A DNA stretch of 64,000 nucleotides from Lamellibrachia columna (taxonomy: Eukaryota; Annelida; Polychaeta; Sabellida; Siboglinidae), in contig OY759266.1 of NCBI GenBank assembly GCA_963662155.1, forward strand, positions 1,440,001 through 1,504,000, in the 5' to 3' direction. Below, in pieces: positions 11,389-20,443 of the stretch. The position numbers were made by a program, and so were the translations under genes. Position 1 is the first letter of the stretch. Each line of letters starts with the position of its first letter. The notes below the pieces were generated by a model, which had not been told where the DNA came from, searched no databases, and worked only from the letters and a program-made list of their open reading frames with translations.

Positions 11389-12011
11389 CTTCTTCTTCTT
11401 CTTCCATTTAAGCTCAGGACTCTAGGTTAGCCACATATAACTGTGGCTAGAGTATTTTCGAGCCGTGACCACTATTGCGTGGGAGCGGGTAATGTAATGC
11501 CGGTTCGGGTCCGTTTTAGTCAGAATATGTCGCGTCTGCGTAGTTAGGCAATTAGTGCATGGGCTATATGATATCTAATAATAAGGACTGTATAATTGTT
11601 TTATGTTGGCATGGTGAGGAGGCACTGTCTAAACCTTTCTACCGATGCTTGGCAAACTAATTCTTGTGTGCTCTTGTTCCATAGTCTGATGGCGCTGGGG
11701 AAGAATGAGAATTAAGAACACTGTTGGACTGTCGATAAACCAATGGCTTCCTTGTCCACTTGCCATCTGAGCCTTTGGCTTGGATGGCAAATCTAGTTAA
11801 ATCTTGTTAAATCGTGTTAAATTTGTAGGCGTCGACGCGGGTGAAAGTCTGGTAGAAGCGATAAGCGCTGCCTCTGGTGCGTGTTGGTGCGGCGGCGAGT
11901 GACTTCGTTGTCACATCAACCAGTTTGTGGTTGATGCGGTACAGCATCATCAACTTGGCATCAGCTCGTCTTCTCTGTAGTGAGTTCCATTCCAAACTCT
12001 CAAGCATGTTC
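11389..12011 (-). mobile_element. 3' part of interrupted LINE (C terminus and 3' UTR)
   Basis: This is the C-terminal end of the LINE whose main part lies at 18152-20443: MLESLEWNSLQRRRADAK, LMMLYRINHKLVDV, then FFPSAIRLWNKS and a stop after ...CLLTMPT. It is followed by a 3' UTR ending in (GAA)n at 11389-11403. It is interrupted at 11722-11825 by a CR1 tail and separated from its 5' part by a DNA transposon at 12012-18151. The reading frame is decayed. Confidence 0.8.
11718..11825 (+). mobile_element. CR1 3'-tail copy with (TTGTTAAATC)-type end
   Basis: The tract 'ttggactgtcgataaaccaa' through 'ttggatggcaaatct' ends in repeats of 'gttaaatctt'. It is almost the same as 24843-24935, is in plus orientation, and is inserted into the C-terminal part of the minus-strand LINE. 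Confidence 0.75.
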
Positions 12012-12028
12012 CAGGGGTGAGATTTAGC

Positions 12029-13011
12029 AAGTCATGGAAGGTAGCAGTCGGGCTACCAACCTTGCAGAGTGAAGTAGCCCGACAGCTCCTTAGGTAGCCC
12101 ACTTGCTAATCAATACTTTGATGATAGAAAGCAAATACTTTGAAGATAGAATGTATGAGCGACATAAACAAAAAAACCAGTTTTGAAACATTTTTTTGAA
12201 GGCACGATCAATACAATGTGATACATAATACAGAATAAAATACAGTATACAATTGTACACATGTGACAGGTTATTTTGCTTTCATAACATGGTACACCAC
12301 CAGTCTACGCAAAAAAGTCTCCAAGCGTCACAGGACATCAGGTCCTGTGAACTGAACAGTTTTGCTGATTTTTTCAGGACCTTATTTTACTCTAGCTTAA
12401 AGAAACTAACCAGTTTCCCGATTAATTCACCAGAAGCCCTCCGCGCACCATGTAGATATATCTAACTATAATCGAGATAGCTTATGTTTTTAAGTATGTT
12501 TGTATGTATAATTATATGTGGTTATGCTAGCGTTTTTATCCTAGACGGCTTGCACCTCGGGCGCCAAACTTTCAGGGACGACCCCTCGAATGAAATGTAA
12601 CGCCTTAATTTTTTTCGAAATACGCCATATATCAAGTGGTTTTCGTGGTTTTTATGGTAAATCAAAATGTTCGCTGCGTAAAACTTTAACTTCCAACAAT
12701 CGCAGAAACCACGCGTGCCGCGGCGAATACTTCGGTACGTAAACCGTTTGAGAGAACGTAGCGCCATCTGGGCGGTTTATATTAATTATAGTAGAAAGCA
12801 CGCAGCCACCCAATACACAATAAAAAGACAGTAGAAAGCAGATAGTCTACTATTCTACAACCAACACAAGTATCCATGGGTGTTCACGCGACCTTCTACA
12901 TTTTGAACTTGCAACAAGTGTTGCATCACGTGCGTGACGCGGTTGTTTCTGTTAATACGTTCGAGCGTATTGATGGCATATTGGCCTGAGGCATTTAATA
13001 AACATTGCTAT
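12029..13011. other. Left body of the DNA transposon, no gene recognised
   Basis: No transposase motif is seen. A minus-strand frame at 12767-12522 (81 codons, MALRSLKRFTYRSIRR...) has no recognised relatives and could be chance. Confidence 0.4.
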
Positions 13012-13162
13012 TGTAGGCCGCCGTGATTATTATGTAAAGTTATAGAGTCTCGCGTGGGCAGACGAGAGTTGTAGTGATCGAGCTGATGAAATAAAGACAC
13101 GCGGTATTATGTGAATCCTAACACAAAGTTGTGGTGCATAGAGTGAGTGAGACAAACCTCTA
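13012..13162 (+). repeat. 5' LTR of the Ty3/gypsy element
   Basis: Starts TGTAGGCCGCC and ends CAAACCTCTA. It is identical over 151 bp to 17533-17683 and contains an AATAAA signal within 'gatgaaataaagaca'. Confidence 0.95.
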
Positions 13163-13165
13163 AAG

Positions 13166-13183
13166 TGGTGACCCTGACGTGAT
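13166..13183 (+). promoter_or_regulatory. Primer binding site, tRNA-Trp type
   Basis: The sequence tggtgaccctgacgtgat starts 3 nt after the LTR. It is complementary to the 3' end of eukaryotic tRNA-Trp (as I remember it) at 17 of 18 positions, and the single difference still allows a G-U pair. It is where minus-strand DNA synthesis would start. Confidence 0.85.
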
Positions 13184-13292
13184 GTTTGCAACAATATATA
13201 CGCCATTATACTGGTGTTAGGAAGCGTTGACACGCGAAGTTACCGTCGTAATTCGCAGTTATAAAGCCAACCACGCCGTGCGCTGACCTACA

Positions 13293-14261
13293 ATGGAGCC
13301 GCCTACAGCGCAGCAAGTGCAGCGTGCACGGGCCGATCTATTGTCCGCGCAACAAACGATAGCCGCTAGTAGCGAACTGCTCGCCGCTGCCGGAATTTCA
13401 ATGGAAATGCCCGCCCATCCACCGCTAGGCATGGAAGTCAACGCAGTGGCGGTAAAGCTGCCAGCGCTATGGCCGGACAATCCGCGAAAGTGGTTTCTAC
13501 ACTGCGAGGCGAAGTTCCGGTTGCATAGGATAACAGCGCAGCAGACCATGTTTGACCACTGCATAAATGTCATGACGGCCGAGCAGTCTGATGTGGTCAT
13601 GGACCTAATGGAGAGAGGGCCGTCGCCTACATGCTACGATGATCTGAAACAGGCGTATGTCGAGCGACGTACACCGAGCACGGCCGAGCGCCTACAGCGA
13701 CTACGCAAGCTAGGCCCGATCACCGACCAACGCCCCTCCGACTTGTTACGTCTCATGGAGCGTATACTTGGCCGGTCAATCGAGGGGGACGAAATCGCAA
13801 AAGAAGAATTTGTATGGCGGTTACCGGCGCAGACGCAACTGATAATCAGGTCACAAGCCGACCTATTTACCGTTGAACAGTTGGCGCAGATGGCAGACCG
13901 GCTAGCCAGCGTACCGGCGATGCAGGCGACGTCACCCAGCTTCTCGGTCACTCAAGCGGAGGCATCACGGGAAGACGACGTCGTTACGCTGGCTTCTCTT
14001 CATCAGCAACTGGCAAGACTTACGACGAGTAACGACATGATATCTGCGGAAGTGGCGGAGCTGAAGAGATCGACTCCGTATGCCGGCAATCGTCGTGCGC
14101 GTGGTGGCTCCCGTTCGGAGACCGTTGCTAGTCGTCGCTCGAGGATGTACCGCGGCCTCAATGCTGATGGGCTATGCTGGTACCATTTGGTATGGGGCGC
14201 GAACGCCAACAAATGTTCTGAGGGCTGCCGTCAAGCGGGAAACGGCCGTGCAGATCGTTAG
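13293..14261 (+). CDS. gag: Gag polyprotein of the Ty3/gypsy element
   Basis: A 322-residue Gag with an ATG start (ctaCAATGG context) 110 nt after the primer site. An Ala/Gln-rich N terminus is followed by a capsid-like region (PALWPDNPRKWFLHCEAKF at about 55-75, then RLPAQTQLIIRSQ). The basic C-terminal third (GNRRARGGSRSE) ends in a single zinc-binding box, CWYHLVWGANANKCSEGC, of form C-x2-H-x9-C-x3-C. The stop at 14259-14261 is reached unless ribosomes slip at 14237-14243 into the pol frame. Gag packages the element RNA into virus-like particles in the cytoplasm. No internal lesion is seen. Confidence 0.9.
   Translation: MEPPTAQQVQRARADLLSAQQTIAASSELLAAAGISMEMPAHPPLGMEVNAVAVKLPALWPDNPRKWFLHCEAKFRLHRITAQQTMFDHCINVMTAEQSDVVMDLMERGPSPTCYDDLKQAYVERRTPSTAERLQRLRKLGPITDQRPSDLLRLMERILGRSIEGDEIAKEEFVWRLPAQTQLIIRSQADLFTVEQLAQMADRLASVPAMQATSPSFSVTQAEASREDDVVTLASLHQQLARLTTSNDMISAEVAELKRSTPYAGNRRARGGSRSETVASRRSRMYRGLNADGLCWYHLVWGANANKCSEGCRQAGNGRADR
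14237..14243 (+). promoter_or_regulatory. -1 ribosomal frameshift site GGGAAAC
   Basis: The heptamer G GGA AAC is of canonical X XXY YYZ form and is in register with the Gag frame (codons GGA at 14238, AAC at 14241). It lies 15 nt before the Gag stop. A -1 slip enters exactly the frame that encodes protease-RT. A downstream structure was not established. Confidence 0.75.
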
Positions 14262-16177
14262 CAGCGACCACCGACCTGCGCACATCTACTAGTCGCTTGC
14301 TTACCATTGCCGATCCTGTATCGAAGTTGAGATATCTCATCGATACTGGAGCTGAGATCAGCGTTTTACCGCCTAGTGCTGAGGACCGTCGAAATCCTTC
14401 AGTCGATATACAACTACAGGCAGCAAATGGATCATCCATCTGCACTTTTGGCGAGCGATCGATGCAAGTGGATCTCGGGTTGGCTAAAGCGTTTACGTGG
14501 ACATTCCTCATCGCGGAAGTCTCTAAGCCAATCATAGGCGCCGATTTCTTAAGACATTTTGGACTTTTGGTAGACGTCGGGCGCAAACGGTTAATGGATG
14601 CTGAGACATTTCTCACCGTTCCGGCCTCATATAGGCGTTCGGCCGTATCTAAGCTGTGTGTGTTGGTTCAGACGGATCGATATGCGGACATATTGGATGA
14701 ATTCCACGAGGTAACGACACCATGCATCAAGAAATGTCGCCTACAAGGAAAAGTGGAGCATCACATCGACACACGTGGTAGTCGACCGGTGTTTGCTCGC
14801 GCGCGTCGACTTTCTCCCGACAAGCTAGTAGTAGCGAAGGATGAGTTCCGAAAACTTCTGGAGATGGACATAATTCGCCCTTCGAATTCACCGTGGTCGT
14901 CACCTCTGCATATGGTAGCGAAGCCATCTGGCGGGTGGCGAGCTTGCGGAGATTACCGAGCTCTGAACGCAGTCTCTGAGGACGACCGCTATCCGATACC
15001 TCACATGCAGGATTTTGCTGGCCAGTTGGAAGGAAAAAGCATATTCTCCAAAATCGATTTAGTACGTGCTTACAATCAAGTACCCATGAGTGCAACAGAC
15101 ATCGCGAAGACTGCCATCATAACACCTTTCGGGCTCTTTGAATATACGCGTATGCCATTTGGGCTAAAGAATGCGGCACAGACATTTCAGCGGTTTATGG
15201 ACCATGTGTTTAGAGACTTTCCTTTTGCATATGTCTATCTAGATGACATACTGGTCGCGAGCGCGTCAGCCGACGAACACCGCATCCATCTGCGTCAACT
15301 ATTCAGCAGGCTCGCAGATTACGGCTTAGTGGTTAACCCCCAGAAGTGCGTATTGGGCCAGCCGAGTTTGGAGTTTCTCGGTCACTGTGTCACGGCTTTC
15401 GGTGTGCGTCCGCTGCTGGAAAGAGTAAAACACATCACCGACTTTCCGCGACCGAGTTCAACTAAGTCGCTGAAGGAATTTTTAGGGATGTTGAACTTCT
15501 ACAGGCGTTTCGTACCACACGCTGCCGCTATTTTGACTCCCCTGTACGCACTCGTGAATGTGAAAGACAGTGAATTTGACGCGGCATGGACGGCACTTCA
15601 CGAAGATCATTTTCAGCGCAGCAAGATGGCACTGGCCTCAGCTACAGGCCTAGCTCACCCGTCAGTGACAGCAGAGACGAGCATCAACACAGATGCCTCA
15701 GATACCGCCGTGGGCGCTGTTCTGCAGCAGCGTCTGAATGGAGTATGGACACCTATTTCGTTTTTCTCGCGCAAACTCCACGCAGCCGAGAAGAAGTACT
15801 CCACCTTCGATAAGGAGCTCCTTGCGATGTACTTGGCGGTGAAGAAATTCCGCTACTTCATTGAGGGACGCAAGTTCACGCTATTCACTGACCACAAGCC
15901 GCTTACGTTCGTCTTCAACAATGTATCGGATAAGTGGTCGCCGCGTCAGCAGCGACATCTCTGCTTAGTGTCGGAATTCACTACCGACATACGTTACGTT
16001 CCAGGCGCTGACAACGTAGTGGCCGACGCACTCTCCAGAGCGCCTTCGCAGGAGACGAGTGCTATTGCGAGCATGGAGGGCGTGGCCACTGAAGTTATAG
16101 ACTACGTCACTATGGCTAAACAACAAGCTGTAGACATGGCTGTACAGAGGCTTCTCGCCGAGTCGGACTTGCAGATA
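14243..16177 (+). CDS. pol: Pol: protease, reverse transcriptase, RNase H
   Basis: This frame has no need of its own ATG; it is reached by -1 frameshifting from gag. Order of domains: aspartic protease (YLIDTGAEISVLPPS, catalytic D-T-G, about 14335-14380), RT (SPWSSPLHMVAKPSGGWR; IDLVRAYNQVPM; MPFGLKNAAQTFQRFM; catalytic YVYLDD near 15230-15250), and RNase H (INTDASDTAVGAVLQQ; KELLAMYLAVKKF; FTDHKPL; ADALSR). All catalytic motifs are intact. The frame runs on to a stop at 16330, but homology leaves it at about 16160-16180, where the integrase continues in the -1 frame. It copies the element RNA into DNA inside particles. Confidence 0.92.
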
Positions 16178-17403
16178 GCCCGCTGTCGCTGCCGGATACT
16201 GAAGAGCGGTTGCTCGTCGATATGTCCACAGGCAAGCCTCGTCCGTTGCTGCCGGCTGCCTGGACGCGCAAAGTCTTCGATATCCACCACGACTTGGCTC
16301 ACGCTGGAGCCAGAGCTATGCGCCGGTTGATTTGTGATCGGTTCGTCTGGCATGGTATGGCCAGAGACATACGTCATTGGGCTCGTACGTGCGAGGCCTG
16401 TCAGCGCGCTAAGGTGTCGAAGCACGTCGTGGCGCCGTTGACGCCGCTCCCGATGCCGGTGAAACGGTTCGACAGTTTGCACGTAGACCTGGTCGGTCCA
16501 TTACCGGCATCGCAAGGTTTCACCTACCTATTGACGATTGTGGATCGGTTCACGCGGTGGCCGGAGGCCATACCATTGAGTGACATATCTGCGATAACAT
16601 GCGCTCGCGCGTTTTTGTATCATTGGGTTTCGCGATATGGTGTGCCGTCTACCTTGACGAGCGATCGCGGCAGACAATTCGTATCGGAACTTTGGAGGAA
16701 GACTGCGTCCATGCTGGGAGCAGCCACCAACACGACCACATCATACCATCCACAATCGAACGGGTTAGTGGAGCGGATGCACCGTACCATGAAGGCCGCG
16801 CTTAAGGCAAAACTAGCCGCCGACCCAAACTGGGTGGACGCGCTGCCTCTCGTCATGCTGGGAATGAGAGCGGCGGTGAAAGAAGATTTGAACTGTTCAG
16901 CCGCCGAGATGGTCTTCGGTGAGGCTCTGCGCCTGCCAGGCGAGTTCTTTGTGTCGGCGGATGGTGACTGGACGGCAGATCCTGTGTTTGTGAGCGACTT
17001 GCGACAGAGAATTCGGCAGTTGCGACCGATAGCTCCCGACTGGCACGGTGGCCAGACACGACGAAACTACGTGCCGCGTGAGTTGTCTACGGCAACACAC
17101 GTGTTTGTTCGGGTTGATGCGCACAGACGGCCACTACAAGCGCCATATCAAGGGCCATTCAAAGTGGTCGAAAGGCACGAGAAATTTTACAAACTAGATC
17201 TCGGCACACGACACGATACGGTGTGGATCGATCGATTGAAGCCGGCCTTCTTGGAGGAGGCATCGAACGAGAACGAACCAAGACGCCACGCGCAAGCAGC
17301 AGAAGCGAGACCGCCGCCACATCACGGCAACACAGAAGTGGTTCCCGTGGTTACCTCCAGTGGCAGGCTGGTGAGATTGCCGGCCCGCTACCGTCCCGAT
17401 TGA
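16174..17403 (+). CDS. Pol: integrase region (separate frame)
   Basis: Integrase part of pol. It has the HHCC zinc domain (FDIHHDLAHAGARAM ... RTCEACQRAK), the DDE catalytic core (HVDLVGPLP with the first Asp, LTSDRGRQFVSELW with the second, NGLVERMHRTMKAALKAK with the Glu), and a GPF/Y-like C-terminal module (PYQGPFKVVERHEKF, VWIDRLKPAF). It is in the -1 frame relative to RT-RNase H, with no slippery heptamer at the junction, so a one-base loss or an assembly error is the simplest explanation. It ends with TGA at 17401-17403, just before the purine tract and the 3' LTR. Integrase inserts the cDNA into the genome. Confidence 0.92.
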   Translation, partial: DSPLSLPDTEERLLVDMSTGKPRPLLPAAWTRKVFDIHHDLAHAGARAMRRLICDRFVWHGMARDIRHWARTCEACQRAKVSKHVVAPLTPLPMPVKRFDSLHVDLVGPLPASQGFTYLLTIVDRFTRWPEAIPLSDISAITCARAFLYHWVSRYGVPSTLTSDRGRQFVSELWRKTASMLGAATNTTTSYHPQSNGLVERMHRTMKAALKAKLAADPNWVDALPLVMLGMRAAVKEDLNCSAAEMVFGEALRLPGEFFVSADGDWTADPVFVSDLRQRIRQLRPIAPDWHGGQTRRNYVPRELSTATHVFVRVDAHRRPLQAPYQGPFKVVERHEKFYKLDLGTRHDTVWIDRLKPAFLEEASNENEPRRHAQAAEARPPPHHGNTEVVPVVTSSGRLVRLPARYRPD

Positions 17404-17518
17404 ACTGGAATTGTGTTACATTAGTGTTATATTATTGGCCTACCACCTTGAACTGATTGTGTCACATGAATTTGACTGTCATATTATTTTTATTTCGGTT
17501 TTCGTATACTTCGTATAC

Positions 17519-17532
17519 TGGTGGGGGGCATA
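17519..17532 (+). promoter_or_regulatory. Polypurine tract
   Basis: The tract 'tggtggggggcata' immediately precedes the TG that begins the 3' LTR at 17533. It is the expected plus-strand primer. Confidence 0.75.
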
Positions 17533-17683
17533 TGTAGGCCGCCGTGATTATTATGTAAAGTTATAGAGTCTCGCGTGGGCAGACGAGAGTTGTAGTGATC
17601 GAGCTGATGAAATAAAGACACGCGGTATTATGTGAATCCTAACACAAAGTTGTGGTGCATAGAGTGAGTGAGACAAACCTCTA
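17533..17683 (+). repeat. 3' LTR of the Ty3/gypsy element
   Basis: 151 bp, identical to the 5' LTR. The right body of the host DNA transposon follows directly (17684-18134), with nothing else recognised. Confidence 0.95.
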
Positions 17684-18151
17684 TACTATCATGACTGTCA
17701 CGTATGAACTACCACGTTATCCCGTCCTGGGATGGACATTTTTGCTAGTATATATAAAAGTGGCGCTACGCGGCACCAAGACTATTAACATGACCGGTTA
17801 TTATTTCAGTGTAGAATGACCGTTCAGTTACATGTTGAGCGTCGATGTGGTTGATTAAAAATACAATGAATGCTCCCTATTGATATCGCTTCGGCTACGG
17901 TTTGGCAAAATTTTTTGCAATGTCAAACGTGTCACAAAAACACTATTTATGGTTAACATAAATGGGATATAGCCAGGACAACACTTTTGAGATGTTTATT
18001 AACATTCCGTTTATTTTTGCTGGGTTTAAAATAATGCAGCTCCGTAAATATTTCAAGTCGCCATGCGGGCTACTGTTTTAAAAGATTGAAGTCGCCCGAA
18101 GCCATTTTTGGGCGCCATTGGCGTCCGGGCGACCGCTAAATCTCACCCCTG

Positions 18152-20443
18152 ATGTCCCTACGCTGCTGCGTCGCCGGTAGTCGTTCATTACGAAGCGGGC
18201 TGCTTGTCTCTGGACATTCTCAACTGCTTTGGTGTATTTTTTGGTGGATCGGTCCCATACAGTCGACGCAATAGGCCTTACAAAGGTCTGGTAACACCGC
18301 GATTTGATGGCTTGGGGGCAGCTGCTGATGTTGCGCTGTAAGAAAGCCCTGGTGTTGTTGGCCTTCTTTGTTATGTTGTCGATGTGGTCATTCCATGTTA
18401 ACTTCCTATCGATGGTTACTCCAAGGTACTTGGAGCAAGTGACCTCCTTCAGAGCTTTCCCGTGGATCGAGTAGCAGCTGACTACTTTCTTCTTCCTTCT
18501 GTTGGTGATTCTGATAAAATCGCACTTGTCTGGGTTGAACTCCATCAACCAATCTGCCTCCCATTTCTGCAACCTGTCGATGTCATCTTGTAATTTATCT
18601 GCGTCAGCTGTTGCGGTGATCTTCCGGTACAGGAGGCAGTCATCAGCAAATTAGCGTGCAGTGGAGGATACTTGGTCCGGGAGGTCATTAATGTAACACA
18701 GGAAGAGGATGGGGCCGAGAACTGTGCCATGTGGAACGCCTGAGGTGACAGCAGCTGTAAATGACCTTTTACCTTCGAGGACTACTTCTTGGGTACGGTT
18801 ACTCAGGAAGCTTTGGATCCATTCCAATATATTTCCTCGCACGCCGTAATGATGTAATTTGGCTGTCAGATGGGGATGAGACACTTTATCAAATGCTTTA
18901 GAGAAATCCAGCAGCACAGCGTCGATCTGTCCGGCATCATGGAGGTTCTTGGCTAGGTCATCAACTGTTTGGATAAGCTGGGTTTTACAAGATCTATGCT
19001 GATAGTCAGTTAGTATGTTGAGGTTTTCCAAGTGGTCCATAAAGTTGCTGTGTATGATGTGCTCCAGAGTTTTGCATCAACTGTTTGGATAAGCTGGGTT
19101 TTGCAAGATCTATGCTGATAGTCAGTTAGTATGTTGAGGTTTTCCATGTGGTCTATAAAGTTGCTGTGTATGATGTGCTGCAGAGTTTTGCAGGACATGC
19201 TCGTTAGAGAGATAGGTCTGTAGTTTGATGGTGAACCTCTATCTCCCTTCTTGAAGACTGGAATAACCCAAGCATGTTAGATGAGCGTCAGTATTTGTGA
19301 AATCTCAGCGGCATAGTCTTTCAGGAGCCTGGCAGGAATCGCATCAGGTCCAGTGGCTTTATGGGGTTTAACTGCTTCGAGGAGTTTTCTAACGCCAGTT
19401 TCACATACTGTGATATCTGGCAAGACACTGTATTTGCAAGTTCCAAGGTTCGGCGCGTTAGTTTTGCCTCCTTTCGTGAAGACCGATGAGAATTGGGTGT
19501 TAAGAATATCAGCTTTAGTCTGGCTATCGCTGTGGACAATGCCAATCTTCTTGAGTGGGGCTACTCCGCTGTTGTCGTTTTTCTTGCTTTTGATGAAAGA
19601 CCAAAACTTCTTCAGATTTCCCCCATTCTGGTTGCTATGTTAATGTATTGGTAATACGCCTTGCGGCACTCTGATTGAACAAGCTTCTTTGTAGCCCGGT
19701 ATTTTGCCATGTCCTGGTCAGACTTGGTTCGCTGGGCCTTCTTGTAGTATTTCTTTTTCTTTCTAGACAGGTTTCTTATCTTGCCGTTGGCCCAGGGCTG
19801 ATTGTAGCGCTGGGAAGACAGTTTTGTTGGAACGTGATTGGCCAATACGCTTTGGCATTTGGCTGTAAATAATGTCCACAATGTTTCCACAGGTGTTTCC
19901 GGGTTGTATCTGGTTTGCATCTTTTTGTTTAGTGTACTGATGTTTCGATATGGTGTTTGTTTGCCAATTGACATCTGGGAGGTTTGTGTCTCTTGCAATC
20001 CACAGGGGGCTGTTTGGGAATTTCCTGGCTATGCTTGATATGGCATCACACATACAGTTTGTGTAATCAGAGTTGTTGTCTGTTGGCCTGTAAACTCCGA
20101 GTACTACAAGAGGGTGTGGCTGTGCGGTCTGAATTTTCACCCCTACCATCTCGCACGGTGACATTATAGATATGCGTTCTGCGACAAGTCCAGTCTTGAT
20201 GGCAATCATGACCCCTCCATAACCAACCGCTCTGTCATTCCTGAAAGGAGGGTCATACCCAGGAGGCATGAATTCGTTACTGTTGATATTGGGCTTGAGC
20301 CAAGTTTCACATGCAATTATGATGTCAGGTTTTGCGTCCTCTGCCATGTACTGGAATTCAAGCTTCTTTGCGCTGATTGACTGTGTATTGACATTGAGCA
20401 GACTTATATTGGATTTCCAATGTTTTCTTGGCGTTTGAGGCAT
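18152..20443 (-). mobile_element. 5' and RT part of interrupted LINE (CR1/Rex-like)
   Basis: From 20443 downwards it encodes an APE endonuclease (SLLNVNTQSISAKKLEF, IIACETWLKPNI, GGVMIAIK), a basic linker (KKKKYYKKAQRTKS) and RT ([38 protein letters not shown]). It then encodes the post-RT region (EFNPDKCDFIRITN, SKYLGVTIDRKLTWNDHI, RQAARFVMNDYRRRSSV). The reading frame breaks at several points, so it is inactive. The coding sequence stops at 18152, where the DNA transposon begins, and resumes at 12011. The endonuclease D in the usual GDFN motif reads ARDTN. The clade is inferred from motif style only. Confidence 0.88.
18961..19192. repeat. 116-bp tandem duplication within the LINE RT
   Basis: Unit 18961-19076 is repeated at 19077-19192 with a few substitutions. 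It duplicates the segment coding for the conserved '[17 protein letters not shown]' stretch and breaks the frame. Confidence 0.9.

Larger units (their letters stand above)
13012..17683 (+). mobile_element. Ty3/gypsy LTR retrotransposon, near-intact (CsRn1-like)
   Basis: A complete 4672-bp element: 151-bp LTRs that are identical at every base, a primer site matching tRNA-Trp, gag, pol (protease, RT, RNase H, integrase) and a purine tract. The combination of a tRNA-Trp primer and a C-x2-H-x9-C-x3-C Gag box is what I know from the CsRn1/Kabuki clade; the clade call is from memory. Identical LTRs imply recent insertion. It sits inside the DNA transposon at 12012-18151. Flanks are gctat and tacta; I see no convincing target duplication. 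One frame break in pol (about 16160-16180) is the only lesion found. Confidence 0.93.
12012..18151. mobile_element. TIR DNA transposon (hAT-like ends) inserted in LINE
   Basis: It is bounded by a perfect 17-bp terminal inverted repeat: CAGGGGTGAGATTTAGC at 12012-12028 and its reverse complement at 18135-18151. Near-matching flanks (ATGTTC before, ATGTCC after) suggest an old target duplication. The LINE coding sequence resumes on either side, which proves insertion. Without the Ty3 element inside, it is about 1.47 kb and has no transposase that I can recognise, so it is non-autonomous. The CAGGGGTG start resembles hAT elements, but the superfamily is an inference. Confidence 0.78.

Noticed and set aside
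12522..12767. 81-codon minus-strand frame in the DNA transposon
   Set aside because: No transposase motif and no relatives known to me; length compatible with chance.
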